Assembly (NCBI GenBank): GCA_014762645.1
Contig: JABURP010000037.1
Span: 25,101-89,100 of the forward strand
Length of the DNA stretch: 64,000 nt
Reading direction: 5' to 3'
Origin: Crocinitomicaceae bacterium
Lineage (GTDB): Bacteria; Bacteroidota; Bacteroidia; Flavobacteriales_D; Crocinitomicaceae
The number at the start of each line of letters is the position of its first letter. Position 1 is the first letter of the stretch. The notes beneath the pieces were generated by a model. That model made no database searches. It saw only the letters and a program-made list of their open reading frames with translations, and was not told where the DNA came from. Shown one piece after another: positions 38,389-47,771 of this stretch. Position numbers and translations under genes: made by a program.

Positions 38389-39046
38389 CATTCTTCACCA
38401 CAATATTCTTAATTACCTGTGCAGACAGATGCAATTTTTTCTTTGAACTATTTTGTATTTCAATAGAACCATCATAACTGATTCGCTCGACTACTTTAAG
38501 CTTTGACCCTAATTGAATGCCACTTTTATCTAAATAATTCAGAAACTCTTTTGTGTGATCCTTAACACCAACAACAATTACCTCGGCATTTGTTTTGATT
38601 TGGTCAAGTGTATCATCATATCTAATTTCAATTTTCCCTTCATTGTTAGGAATTGGATCTCCATGAGGATCAAACTTTGGATTACCTAAAAACTTATCCA
38701 ATCTGTTAACCAGTTCTTTTGATCGGATGTGTTCAAGTTGTTCTGCCATTTCATGAACTTCATCCCACTTGAATTCTAGTTTTTCTACTAAAAAAGTTTC
38801 CCAAAGTCTATGCTTCCGTATCACAAGAAGCGCCAATGATTCACCCTTCGAAGTCAATTCCACTCCTTTATACTTTTCATATTTGATGAGCTTCTTATCG
38901 GAGAGTTTTTTGAGCATGTCAGAAACGGTGGGTGACTTGATTTTAAGCAATTCGCCAATTGACTTAGTGGAGATTCCCTTAGGTTGAATTTTGGCTAGTT
39001 TATAAATCGCCTTTAGATAGTTCTCTTCTGTGCTACTGATGATCAT
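38381..39046 (-). CDS. DtxR/MntR-family metal-dependent repressor
   Basis: A 221-residue regulator: winged helix (about 1-65; STEENYLKAIYKL, GISTKSIGELLKIKSPTVSDMLKKL), a metal-binding dimerisation domain (about 66-140; RHRLWETFLVEKL, EQLEHIRSKELVNRL, DPHGDPIP) and a C-terminal FeoA/SH3-like domain. DtxR-type proteins repress targets when loaded with Fe2+ or Mn2+. It is divergent from the di-heme oxidoreductase operon, and the 87-base intergenic region holds palindromes that fit its operator, so self-regulation and control of that operon are probable. Confidence 0.9.
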   Translation of the reverse strand: MIISSTEENYLKAIYKLAKIQPKGISTKSIGELLKIKSPTVSDMLKKLSDKKLIKYEKYKGVELTSKGESLALLVIRKHRLWETFLVEKLEFKWDEVHEMAEQLEHIRSKELVNRLDKFLGNPKFDPHGDPIPNNEGKIEIRYDDTLDQIKTNAEVIVVGVKDHTKEFLNYLDKSGIQLGSKLKVVERISYDGSIEIQNSSKKKLHLSAQVIKNIVVKNAN

Positions 39047-39080
39047 GTCACAAAATTAAACAACATTTTGAATAAATAGA

Positions 39081-39116
39081 TTAGACAAGTCTAAATAATA
39101 TATTAGATTTGTCAAG
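39081..39116. promoter_or_regulatory. Probable DtxR-type operator in divergent promoter
   Basis: Perfect 14-bp palindrome TTAGACAAGTCTAA (39081-39094), and a second imperfect copy TTAGATTTGTCAAG (39103-39116) that overlaps a TAGATTTG promoter-like -7 box (39104-39111). A short TTTGACAAA palindrome (39126-39134) follows at the start codon. Repressor bound here would cover the promoter of the plus-strand operon. Confidence 0.65.
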
Positions 39117-39133
39117 TAAATAATGTTTGACAA

Positions 39134-40324
39134 ATGAAAAATATTGGCTTTTTATCAGTTATAATATTGGGCATGATCTTCGTGTCATGCAGTAAGTTGG
39201 GACCAATTGAACCATTAGAGGAAGATGTCTTAGACGGACCTATTGATGGTTTAAATAGCACAGAACTTTCCGAGTTTCTGAAGGGTGATGAAGCATTTGC
39301 AGATGTTTTTACTGTTAATGAAGGATTAGGACCTGTATTCGTTGCAAACCAATGTGCAGCATGCCATATTGGTGATGGAAAAGGAACCGAATTCGTCATG
39401 TTTACTAGGTTTGGACAATCTGACACTTCTGGTAATCAATTCTTAAATCAGGGTGGGCCTCAATTGCAACATAAGGCAATTCCGGGTTATAGTCCGGAGG
39501 TATTACCTTCTGGTGCTACGACTACAGACCTTGTTGCCCCTGCCGTTACTGGATTAGGTTATTTGGATGCGGTGTCTGACGCCGATTTATTAGCACTTGA
39601 AGATCCGAATGATGTGGATGGAGATGGAATCAGTGGAAGAGTACATTGGAATATGATCCCTGGATATGTTACTTTAAGGCCGGGATCAGTTACTTTGAAC
39701 GGCAGATATATTAGCCGATTTGGAAAGAAAGCAGCAGCTTATGATTTATTGGCACAGACTGCTGGTGCATACAATCAAGATATGGGTATCACATCTGTAT
39801 TTGAACCGATTGATCCGTTCAGCGGACTACCAGTTGAACCTGAGGTTGATGAATCAGTTGTGCATCAGGTAGTATTTTATCTCAAAACTTTAAAAGCTCC
39901 AATTCAAAGAAATCAAGATGATCCTGATGTGATTGCAGGCAAAAACTTGTTCACACAAGTAAGTTGTGTTAAATGTCATGTGGATGTTATGCAAACTTCA
40001 TATTCGCCTATTAGCGTTTTGTCCTTTCAAGAGTTCTATCCTTATACAGATCTGTTATTACATGACATGGGTCCTGGATTAGATGATAATTATACAGAAG
40101 GAAATGCTTTGACATCAGAGTGGAGAACTCCAGCATTATGGGGTCTAGGATTATCCAAAGTTTCACAAGGAGGTCAGTACTTGTTGATGCATGATGGTCG
40201 TGCGAAAAGCATTGAGGAAGCAATTTTGCTTCATGGCGGTGAGGCTGATCAGTCGCGTCAACAGTACGAACAGCTGAGTGATACTGAGAAAGCACAATTG
40301 ATCAAATTCCTTGAATCTCTATAA
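39134..40324 (+). CDS. Di-heme oxidoreductase lipoprotein (DHOR family)
   Basis: A 396-residue envelope redox protein. It has a lipoprotein signal with lipobox VSCS, two c-type heme motifs (CAACH near residue 74, CVKCH near 278), and the family segments GPVFVANQCAACHIGDGKG and LLMHDGRAKSIEEAILLHGG. DHOR proteins carry two hemes and are relatives of MauG/peroxidase folds; here the redox substrate is unknown. It begins right at a DtxR-type operator and is followed two bases after its stop by a Rieske protein and then a porin. This suggests an iron-regulated periplasmic electron-transfer or metal-oxidation unit. Assignment of the family is firm; the role is inferred. Confidence 0.85.
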   Translation: MKNIGFLSVIILGMIFVSCSKLGPIEPLEEDVLDGPIDGLNSTELSEFLKGDEAFADVFTVNEGLGPVFVANQCAACHIGDGKGTEFVMFTRFGQSDTSGNQFLNQGGPQLQHKAIPGYSPEVLPSGATTTDLVAPAVTGLGYLDAVSDADLLALEDPNDVDGDGISGRVHWNMIPGYVTLRPGSVTLNGRYISRFGKKAAAYDLLAQTAGAYNQDMGITSVFEPIDPFSGLPVEPEVDESVVHQVVFYLKTLKAPIQRNQDDPDVIAGKNLFTQVSCVKCHVDVMQTSYSPISVLSFQEFYPYTDLLLHDMGPGLDDNYTEGNALTSEWRTPALWGLGLSKVSQGGQYLLMHDGRAKSIEEAILLHGGEADQSRQQYEQLSDTEKAQLIKFLESL

Positions 40325-40326
40325 TC

Positions 40327-40764
40327 ATGGAGCGCCGTAAGTTTCTCCAACAAAGCTGTAAAGCCTTATTAGTTGTTCCTTTAGGTGCCGGACTTGCATC
40401 ATGTGAGGGCTTGTACTATGTAGCAGAACATAGTTATAAAGATGGGGTGGTTTCTATTCCACTTTCTGAATTCGAAATTGTAAAGGAGGGAAAAAGCAAA
40501 AAGCGAAAGTTTGTTCTCTACAAATCTGAAAAATTCCAATTTCCAATATGTGTGTACAGAACAGGAAAAAATGAATACGTGTCTTCATTAATGGAATGCA
40601 CTCATCAGGGATGCGAATTAAACGTAGCTGGTGGTGCCTATAGTTGTCCTTGTCACGGAAGTGAATTTTCTACTCAAGGTAAAGTTTTGGAAGGACCTGC
40701 AGAGTATGATCTAAAAACATTTGAAACTAAAACAGATGAAAAAAATATCTACATCAATGTATAG
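40327..40764 (+). CDS. Rieske [2Fe-2S] protein, exported
   Basis: A 145-residue Rieske domain protein. Cluster ligands are CTHQGC (about 91-96) and CPCHGSEF (about 107-114), the classic C-x-H and C-x-x-H pairs. The N-terminus MERRKFLQQSCKALL resembles a Tat signal (R-R-K-F-L) and ends in a lipobox-like LASC, so a Tat-exported lipoprotein is likely. Its position between the di-heme protein and the porin suggests it passes electrons to or from the heme protein. Its 3' end overlaps the porin start. Confidence 0.85.
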   Translation: MERRKFLQQSCKALLVVPLGAGLASCEGLYYVAEHSYKDGVVSIPLSEFEIVKEGKSKKRKFVLYKSEKFQFPICVYRTGKNEYVSSLMECTHQGCELNVAGGAYSCPCHGSEFSTQGKVLEGPAEYDLKTFETKTDEKNIYINV

Positions 40765-41983
40765 AAGAGTAATTCTTGTGTCACTGTTCATTTTAATGTG
40801 CAACTTGGTTTTGGCACAAAAGGATACAGGATTTTTTAAAGTGCCTTATGACACAAGCACGTCTAAATTAAATATGGATGCAGTCTACAATAGGCCGTTT
40901 TTAACGCACAAAAAAGTACCTGTAGCCGTTGGTGGATACCTTGAAGCTAATTCAATTTACACTATAAATGATGGGATAACTGACGGACTTTCATTTCAGG
41001 CAAGAAGACTAACCTTGTTTTTATCTTCCTCAATAAAAAACCGTTTGAAATTTTTAACCGAGTTAGAATTTGAAGATGGCACAAAAGAAATTGCAATAGA
41101 ATTTGCCGCTTTGGATCTGACCATTCATCCTTTATTGAATTTTAGAGGAGGTATAATCATGAATCCTATTGGAGCCTTCAACCAAAATCATGACGGACCC
41201 AAGTGGGAGTTCGTAGAACGCCCTGATGTTTCAACAGGAATTGTACCAGCTACATGGTCAAATGCGGGGTTTGGAATTTACGGAAAGACAAATAAAAACA
41301 ACTGGGTCTTTGGATATGAGCTCTATGTTTCAAATGGCTTTGACGATAGAATCATAGATAATGAAGAAAACAAGACCTATTTGCCTGCATCAAAAGATAC
41401 CGAAGAAAGATTTGAAGAAAACAATAGCGGCTTACCTATGATCAGTGGAAAAGTGGCAATTAAGAATAGAAAGTTTGGTGAGATAGGATTGTCTTACATG
41501 GGTGGTGTTTATAATAAATTTGAGGCGGATGGATTGATGTTGGACAAAAAGAGACGAGTTGATGTGGCGGCTTTTGATTTGAATTTCACTATTCCTAAGA
41601 TCAATACCAACATTATCGGTGAGGCAGTGTACGCGTATATTGATGTGCCAGGGTCATACACACAACAGTTTGGAGAATCTCAATGGGGGATGTTTGTTGA
41701 TTTTGTTCAACCAGTATATAGGCCGAAATGGTTTAAGTGGGAAAATTCTACGCTTAATTTGGCCATGAGATTTGACTACGTTGATTGGAACATGGGGATG
41801 TTCAATGGTACTACAACACTTATTGGAGATAATTTGATGGCAATCACTCCCGCCGTAAGTTTCAGACCATCTCCCCAAACTGTATTCAGATTGAATTATA
41901 GATATTCGTGGCAAAAAGATATTGTGAACAATCCTGCTGCGCTTTCTTCAAGTTGGATCTTTGGGTTCAGTACTTACTTTTAA
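40757..41983 (+). CDS. Porin (OprO/OprP-like phosphate-selective family)
   Basis: A beta-barrel outer membrane protein of 408 residues from the ATG at 40757, the start that opens directly with the signal peptide MYRRVILVSLFILMCNLVLAQ split around its hydrophobic core; an upstream ATG (40736) is also in frame. It overlaps the Rieske gene by 8 bases. The barrel shows family features such as ARRLTLFLSSSIKNRLKF, EFVERPDVSTGIVPATWSN and the C-terminal SWIFGFSTYF. A channel for anions or metal complexes serving the preceding redox proteins is inferred. Confidence 0.75.
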   Translation: MYRRVILVSLFILMCNLVLAQKDTGFFKVPYDTSTSKLNMDAVYNRPFLTHKKVPVAVGGYLEANSIYTINDGITDGLSFQARRLTLFLSSSIKNRLKFLTELEFEDGTKEIAIEFAALDLTIHPLLNFRGGIIMNPIGAFNQNHDGPKWEFVERPDVSTGIVPATWSNAGFGIYGKTNKNNWVFGYELYVSNGFDDRIIDNEENKTYLPASKDTEERFEENNSGLPMISGKVAIKNRKFGEIGLSYMGGVYNKFEADGLMLDKKRRVDVAAFDLNFTIPKINTNIIGEAVYAYIDVPGSYTQQFGESQWGMFVDFVQPVYRPKWFKWENSTLNLAMRFDYVDWNMGMFNGTTTLIGDNLMAITPAVSFRPSPQTVFRLNYRYSWQKDIVNNPAALSSSWIFGFSTYF

Positions 41984-41987
41984 CCGA

Positions 41988-42653
41988 TTATCCAGAGATA
42001 ACTAATGTTTCTGTATATAATTTTTGACCGACCTGAATGACAACAAAATAATTACCGCCCTTTAAATCGTTGAGATAAATTGATGACTTTAGGTGGTCGT
42101 AAAAGACTAGTTCTCCAATAGAATTGTAGACATATATATTTGCATTTTCGGAGACATTTTCTATTCCAGAAATACTAAATTGTCCATTAGTTGGGTTAGG
42201 AAAAAGGGAAATTTCGTGCTTTTCAAATTTTTCCTGAGAGGCAAAAGGGTCAGTGATAATCACCATGGTCTCGCAAATAGTATCTCCTGGATTATTCCAG
42301 TTGAAAAAGCAAACATCAACAACAGTGGTTCCTATTTGTCCATTAGGAAAGTAGGTGAACATAGCGAAAAGCGTGTCATTCCCTTCAACGCCCAATAAAT
42401 CAGGTTGTCCTGGAAGAGGCGTGTTACAGCCGTTAAAACCCACCACCTGAGATGTGCCATTTAATTGTTGAGAAGCGGTATCAATTATAGCAGTTATTAC
42501 AAAATTCTGAGAGTTGTTTGAGAACGTAATAAATGTCCCCCAGCAAGGAACGTTGCTGTTCACATAAACTGTGTCAGGGCATTCAACAATTGTAAATTCT
42601 TGAGCTTGTAGATTAAAACTTATTAATGAGACTACTATCAATAGATACTTCAC
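41988..42653 (-). CDS. Small secreted protein with T9SS type A sorting domain
   Basis: About 221 residues with signal peptide VKYLLIVVSLISFNLQAQ, initiated at GTG 42653 (an upstream TTG at 42668 is the only other in-frame option). A beta-rich N-terminal domain contains four cysteines (ECPD, VPCWG, FNGCN, VDVCFF, DTICE). The C-terminus is a T9SS type A domain (ISLFPNPTNGQFSISG, VYNSIGELVFYD, ending TLVISG). Function unknown. It converges with the porin (4-base gap). Confidence 0.8.
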   Translation of the reverse strand: MKYLLIVVSLISFNLQAQEFTIVECPDTVYVNSNVPCWGTFITFSNNSQNFVITAIIDTASQQLNGTSQVVGFNGCNTPLPGQPDLLGVEGNDTLFAMFTYFPNGQIGTTVVDVCFFNWNNPGDTICETMVIITDPFASQEKFEKHEISLFPNPTNGQFSISGIENVSENANIYVYNSIGELVFYDHLKSSIYLNDLKGGNYFVVIQVGQKLYTETLVISG

Positions 42654-42670
42654 AAATCCAAGATACAAAA

Positions 42671-42736
42671 ATGAATATTAACCATGAACTCAGAGATTCG
42701 ACCAACTGGATCTTCGGGTTCAATATTTATTTCTAG
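42671..42736 (+). pseudogene. Relic of a porin C-terminus
   Basis: A 21-codon reading frame ending STNWIFGFNIYF-stop closely copies the last strand of the porin at 40757-41983 (SSWIFGFSTYF-stop). About 25 of the last 33 bases agree. No barrel remains upstream; that DNA is now occupied by the T9SS gene. It appears to be a leftover of a duplicated or rearranged porin gene. Confidence 0.5.
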
Positions 42737-42745
42737 AGCCATTTG

Positions 42746-43831
42746 TTAACTGGATTGAACCTTTATCTCAAATCCCATTTTACCACATTGCGCAATAAAT
42801 TCTGGAATATTTACTACTTCATTCATAAAGTATGATCCTGGTGAATCAGCACTATTCTTTAAAACTAGGATTGCTGTTGCTGCAGCTGGTATGGCGGTGG
42901 CAACGTAAATATCTTTATGATATCCTTGAATAGTCGTTTTTTCGGTGCCATCATTACCTTCAACAATCAGCAGACCACCTAAAGGTTCCTTTGTAAATCT
43001 CTTGATTGCCCAATTGAATAGTTTAACTCCAGTTTTAACGGGCAAAATGTAATTCAGCAAACTCTTCCACAAGAGCGAGACGATATTAGAAACACCATTG
43101 ATCCCTGCATGCCTGTATTCCAGATCAGTAATTTGAGCTTCAAGATGAATGTTTTCCAATTCCGGAATCCATACTGGTACAGTGCGTAATTTGCCAAAGT
43201 TCATTGGAAAGGAAATTTTCTTGATGGAATTCTTGGCCTCTTTCCAAACACCATCTTCTAAGATCAAGCCTTTTTCATTATGTGAAAGTAGATCTTGAAT
43301 ACTTGCATCTGGCATATCGCGTTCACGATAAACAACATTGACTTTAACCTTCCTGATCTCCGAATTGATCGTCTTTAAGAATCTGATCAATACTGAAGGC
43401 ATGCCCGGTTCACATCCAGCGTCAACTACAAAGATTTTATCACTTTCATCTATCAGTTGCTGATTGATTTGAAAGGCCCTATGTTTTTCTTTTCCGGGAC
43501 TAATGTCCAAATACGTTTTACAGTTGCTGTTCAATATGGCATGAATAAGATTCTCTGTTAGCTGACCATCTAGAGGTAAACAAACCACTACCAAATCCAC
43601 ATCCTTTAGCGCATTCACAAGCTCACCTTTATCCTTGACATCAACCTTCTTGGAAGAAATTCGACCAATATTTAGCTCATCATTAATGGCAAACGCACAT
43701 TCATTTGCTGCTTCAATATTCCTTCCCGCAATCTTTACATTGTAGCAAGAGTATTTGCCTAACAAATGGGCTATATTCTTACCAGCTCTCCCATAACCTC
43801 CAAGAATTAATATGTTTTTAACCACCTTCAA
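42746..43831 (-). CDS. Saccharopine dehydrogenase-like NAD(P)-binding protein
   Basis: A 361-residue oxidoreductase-like protein. The N-terminal Rossmann motif is ILILGGYGRAGKNIAHLLG (G-x-G-x-x-G), with DLVVVCLPLD, TYLDISPGKEK and VDAGCEPGMPSVL typical of the saccharopine dehydrogenase/lysine-ketoglutarate family. Substrate is unknown; it may act in an opine or metallophore-like pathway, but no partner synthase is seen. The first codon is TTG at 43831, or GTG at 43825. It lies 10 bases behind the M1 peptidase gene in the same operon-like run as the P-type ATPase. Confidence 0.75.
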   Translation of the reverse strand: MKVVKNILILGGYGRAGKNIAHLLGKYSCYNVKIAGRNIEAANECAFAINDELNIGRISSKKVDVKDKGELVNALKDVDLVVVCLPLDGQLTENLIHAILNSNCKTYLDISPGKEKHRAFQINQQLIDESDKIFVVDAGCEPGMPSVLIRFLKTINSEIRKVKVNVVYRERDMPDASIQDLLSHNEKGLILEDGVWKEAKNSIKKISFPMNFGKLRTVPVWIPELENIHLEAQITDLEYRHAGINGVSNIVSLLWKSLLNYILPVKTGVKLFNWAIKRFTKEPLGGLLIVEGNDGTEKTTIQGYHKDIYVATAIPAAATAILVLKNSADSPGSYFMNEVVNIPEFIAQCGKMGFEIKVQSS

Positions 43832-43841
43832 TGTGTCAACA

Positions 43842-45773
43842 TTATTCTTTGATTATTTTAAACTCCTTTGTTCCAAATTCTGTGTCAACGGTAATAACAT
43901 AAAGACCAGAGGAAAAGGTGGAAAAGTCTACGTCAACGTACATCATGTTCGGAGCTGATTGAAAAACACTTTTACCAGATACATCATAAATGTTGATAGC
44001 CTGAATTTCAATGGATGAATTCAAATAAACAACGTCAGTCGCTGGATTGGGATAGACTTCTAAAAATGAACTTCTTCTAGAGAAATTTATCGTATTAAAG
44101 TTGGATACTATCCATAAATCCTTATCAAACTGAATTTCGTTAACCGGAAAAGGAACTTCTACTTGAAAAGTTTGATTTTGCAGTGTATTGTTGAACATAT
44201 AGGTTGTGTCAATGTTATCTCCAACGGCAGTGATTGCAACTGGCAGCTCGTAAAAATCTACAGAAGGATGACTTGTTGTCTGATTAATTGTAATATCCAA
44301 TAAACCACCATTTTGATAGGCATCAATTTGATAAGATGGATAACCTTCACCGTAGAACCAATCATCATAAAACTCTGTCAGATTCGTATCACCTGCTACT
44401 TCAAGATGCGATTTCAAATCATCCGTTCTAGCATATGAAAATGCCAATTGAGGATCAATCAAATAATTATTCACTCCTGAGTAAAATGCAGAATCTCCCA
44501 GCACCCATCTCAACATATGAACAACCATTGCACCTTTCTGATAACTTAGTCTATAATCAAAGATTCTACCTACCAAAGTAGTATCATCAACAAATACAGA
44601 ACCCCAAGGAACTGAGGTGATGGACTGAATATTGTTTTCTTTAAACTGCCGCCATTCTGGAGGATAAAAAGTCTCCAATGTTAATCCTGTCAAATAAGTT
44701 GCAAATCCTTCATTCAACCAAATATCCTCCCAACTTCCACATGTAATTTTGTCTCCAAACCATTGGTGAGCTAGTTCATGAGCAATCAATCCGGGTGGAG
44801 CAGCTCCCATAAAACTAATTGTCTGATGTTCCATTCCTCCTCCCCATGGAAACTGAGCATGGCCATATTTTTCATCAGCAAAAGGATAATCACCAAACAG
44901 ATCAGAGAAAAAAACCATATAAACATATGTGGATGAAAAAGAGTCAAACCACATGGTCGTATCTTCCGGATAGATATAGTTATGAACGAATACTGTGTCT
45001 CCAGAGTTTAAAGGCACCTCTTCAATGTAAAGATCATAATTCGTTACTGCAATGGCAATCAAGTATGAAGGAATTGGATACCTATGCTTCCAATGGAATG
45101 TGGTATTTGGACCACTTACAGCGGTATCTATTAATAATCCATTTGAAACTGCAGTATATGAAGTTGGACAGGTTATGATAACGTCAATTGAATCTATTTT
45201 ATCCGTTAATTGTTGTTTACACGGCCACCAATCCCTTGATCCATATGGCTCTGACAAAGTCCATAGAATTGGGAATCCGTTGTGTGACGCCGTATCAAAC
45301 GAACCAAATCCCGAATTAAATGGTACACCTTCGTAATTGACAACAAGACTATCCAATGTACCAATGGGTAATGTTGAGGGAAAATCAATATTAATTGTAT
45401 TGTCACCTGGGGCATTGAAAGTAGTCGGCAAGCCATTATAAGTTGCTGAATTGACGGTCAAACTATCTGTTAGATCAAAGGTGATTTCGTTGAAGCCCGT
45501 AACTAAAGGGACAAAATAGGTTGTTATAGTCCCTGATATGTATAATGAATCAGGATCTACAGTCAATTCTAGCCTGTGATACTTAATGTCATACTTATTG
45601 GTTAAGCTTCTACTTTCTATATAAAATTCAACTGGTCTGAATAATGTATGAGCATTTCCGTGCCTGGAACAATTTGACTTACAAAATTCTTTATCGTTAT
45701 ATGTTTGACCGTATGACAATTCATTTGACATTAGGCTTATTATTAATAGTAAGATGCTAAACTTAATTTTCAT
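43842..45773 (-). CDS. Secreted M1-family zinc aminopeptidase with T9SS sorting domain
   Basis: A 643-residue extracellular peptidase: signal peptide, N-terminal beta domain (YHRLELTVDPDSLYISG), catalytic domain with GGGMEHQT (substrate loop) and HELAHQWFGD...IWLNEGFATY near residue 332 (complete HExxH-x18-E zinc site), and C-terminal T9SS type A domain (LEVYPNPATDVVYLNS, ending KEFKIIKE). It is one of two M1 enzymes in the window; the other is a lipoprotein. It is three bases past the P-type ATPase stop, so it is probably co-transcribed with metal export genes, unusual for a zinc peptidase. Confidence 0.92.
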   Translation of the reverse strand: MKIKFSILLLIISLMSNELSYGQTYNDKEFCKSNCSRHGNAHTLFRPVEFYIESRSLTNKYDIKYHRLELTVDPDSLYISGTITTYFVPLVTGFNEITFDLTDSLTVNSATYNGLPTTFNAPGDNTINIDFPSTLPIGTLDSLVVNYEGVPFNSGFGSFDTASHNGFPILWTLSEPYGSRDWWPCKQQLTDKIDSIDVIITCPTSYTAVSNGLLIDTAVSGPNTTFHWKHRYPIPSYLIAIAVTNYDLYIEEVPLNSGDTVFVHNYIYPEDTTMWFDSFSSTYVYMVFFSDLFGDYPFADEKYGHAQFPWGGGMEHQTISFMGAAPPGLIAHELAHQWFGDKITCGSWEDIWLNEGFATYLTGLTLETFYPPEWRQFKENNIQSITSVPWGSVFVDDTTLVGRIFDYRLSYQKGAMVVHMLRWVLGDSAFYSGVNNYLIDPQLAFSYARTDDLKSHLEVAGDTNLTEFYDDWFYGEGYPSYQIDAYQNGGLLDITINQTTSHPSVDFYELPVAITAVGDNIDTTYMFNNTLQNQTFQVEVPFPVNEIQFDKDLWIVSNFNTINFSRRSSFLEVYPNPATDVVYLNSSIEIQAINIYDVSGKSVFQSAPNMMYVDVDFSTFSSGLYVITVDTEFGTKEFKIIKE

Positions 45774-45776
45774 GAA

Positions 45777-47771
45777 TTAAAATTTCATTCGTTGAATTCT
45801 AATGGCATTCAGTATCGCTAATAAGGCAACCCCTACATCTGCAAACACAGCTTCCCACATTGTTGCAATTCCTCCAGCACCCAATGCAAGCACGAGCAGC
45901 TTTACTCCAAAAGCAAGTACTATATTTTGTATAACGATCTTTTTGGTAGCACGGCTAATTTCTATAGCAGTATTGATCTTTGATGGATGATCAGTTTGAA
46001 TCACAACATCTGCAGTTTCAATAGCAGCATCACTTCCCATTGCTCCCATTGCTACACCAACATCACTCATAGCCAAAACTGGTGCATCATTGATTCCATC
46101 CCCAATAAATGCTACCACTTTATTCGGATCTTTCTTAATCTCCTGTACTTTGCTGACTTTGTCTTGAGGTAATAACCCTCCAAACGCTTGTTTTATATTC
46201 AGAACATTTGCCACTTTAGATACGATACTTTGTTTATCTCCTGAAAGCATGACAGGCGTAATATTTTGTTTGTTCAGTTCTTCAATAGCTGACTTAGCGT
46301 CTTCCTTGATTTGATCAGATACCGTGATGTATCCTTCGTACTTACCATTTAAGCCGACAACAACAATACTCTCAACAATGGCATTGATCTCTTCAGGATA
46401 AATAATTTCATTTTTTTGAAGCAATCTCGCATTACCGACTAATATCTGTTGATCATTATACATGGCTTGTAATCCGTGTCCAGGTATTTCGTTCACGTCA
46501 TTTACTGAGATAGATGCATTTTGATCTGAAGCATCAACAATGGCTTTGGCAATTGGATGTGTTGAATTCTTTTCGACAGATGCAACAAGATTGAGAAAAT
46601 CCTGTTCATTCATTGATTCGGATTTTATTTTTTCAACTTGGAAGATACCCTTGGTTAAAGTCCCGGTTTTATCCATTACAACAGTGTTCACCTTCGTAAA
46701 AGCATCCAAATAGTTTGATCCTTTAAACAATATTCCATTCTTGGATGCTGCTCCGATCCCACCGAAATAGCCAAGCGGTATAGAGATTACTAATGCGCAT
46801 GGACATGAGATCACCAAGAATATCAACGCTCTGTATAACCAATCATTGAATATGTATTGCTCAACAAATAGGTAAGGTAGAAAGGTTAGGGCAGCAGCTA
46901 ATCCAACAACAATAGGGGTATATACTCTTGCAAACTTTCTAATGAATAACTCGGTTGGGGCTTTTTGAGATGCTGCATTCTCAACCATTTCAAGTATTCT
47001 AGATAAAGAACTGTCTGCATATTCTTTAGTCACATGAACTTCTAAAACTGGCCCTTCATTGATCATCCCTGCAAGCACTTCAGCATCCTTATGTAATTCT
47101 ACAGGAACACTTTCGCCTGTCAATGCAGCCGTATTTAATATTCCATGATCTGAAAGTAAAACACCATCAAGTGGCACCTTCTCACCTGACCGCACTTGCA
47201 GTTTTTCACCGATATGTACATTCTCCGGCGCCACTTCAACAACCTTATCATCTTTGATTACATTGGCAGAATCAGGTCGTAGATCTAAAAGAGCCTTGAT
47301 ATTACCTTTCGCTTTTCTTACTGCAGCAGATTGGAAGAGTTCACCAATAGAATAGAAGAGCATCACGGCAACTGCTTCGGGGTATTCTCCTATATAAAAT
47401 GCACCAATAGTTGCAATAACCATGAGTGTGAATTCTGAAAATAGGTCCTTTTTTACGGTAGCTTTCCAGGCGTCTTTAATAACGGGCAAAGCAACTGGTG
47501 CATAGGCAAGAATGTAAAGTCCTAATCGTACATAGTTGTCATACCAATCAGGTTTGATGAGCTTGTCAAAAACAATTGCGAGCATCAACAAAACAAATGT
47601 GATGATTGAAGGTATATAAGGCTTTAATGCACTTGCTGATTTGCTTGTCTTATCTTTAGGTTGATCGGCAATCAAATTGATCTTTTCCTCAAGATGGCAG
47701 CACTCAATTTCACCTTCATTGTTATATGTATGAAAATGTCTTTTCTCTTGTTTGTTGTTTTCTAAATCCAT
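45777..47771 (-). CDS. P1B-type ATPase, zinc/cadmium/lead exporter (ZntA/CadA-like)
   Basis: A 664-residue heavy-metal P-type ATPase. A His/Cys-containing N-terminal tail (HFHTYNNEGEIECCHLEE) replaces a full HMA domain. Motifs: TGESVPV (A domain), the membrane metal site SCPCALVIS, phosphorylation site DKTGTLTKG, nucleotide domain STHPIAKAIV, and GDGINDAPVLAMSDVGVAMG. The C-terminal DVGVALLAILNA provides the Asp-x-Gly of the zinc/cadmium/lead subgroup. It exports divalent soft metals from the cytoplasm. It overlaps the preceding methyltransferase-like gene by 10 bases, so they are co-translated. Confidence 0.92.
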   Translation of the reverse strand: MDLENNKQEKRHFHTYNNEGEIECCHLEEKINLIADQPKDKTSKSASALKPYIPSIITFVLLMLAIVFDKLIKPDWYDNYVRLGLYILAYAPVALPVIKDAWKATVKKDLFSEFTLMVIATIGAFYIGEYPEAVAVMLFYSIGELFQSAAVRKAKGNIKALLDLRPDSANVIKDDKVVEVAPENVHIGEKLQVRSGEKVPLDGVLLSDHGILNTAALTGESVPVELHKDAEVLAGMINEGPVLEVHVTKEYADSSLSRILEMVENAASQKAPTELFIRKFARVYTPIVVGLAAALTFLPYLFVEQYIFNDWLYRALIFLVISCPCALVISIPLGYFGGIGAASKNGILFKGSNYLDAFTKVNTVVMDKTGTLTKGIFQVEKIKSESMNEQDFLNLVASVEKNSTHPIAKAIVDASDQNASISVNDVNEIPGHGLQAMYNDQQILVGNARLLQKNEIIYPEEINAIVESIVVVGLNGKYEGYITVSDQIKEDAKSAIEELNKQNITPVMLSGDKQSIVSKVANVLNIKQAFGGLLPQDKVSKVQEIKKDPNKVVAFIGDGINDAPVLAMSDVGVAMGAMGSDAAIETADVVIQTDHPSKINTAIEISRATKKIVIQNIVLAFGVKLLVLALGAGGIATMWEAVFADVGVALLAILNAIRIQRMKF

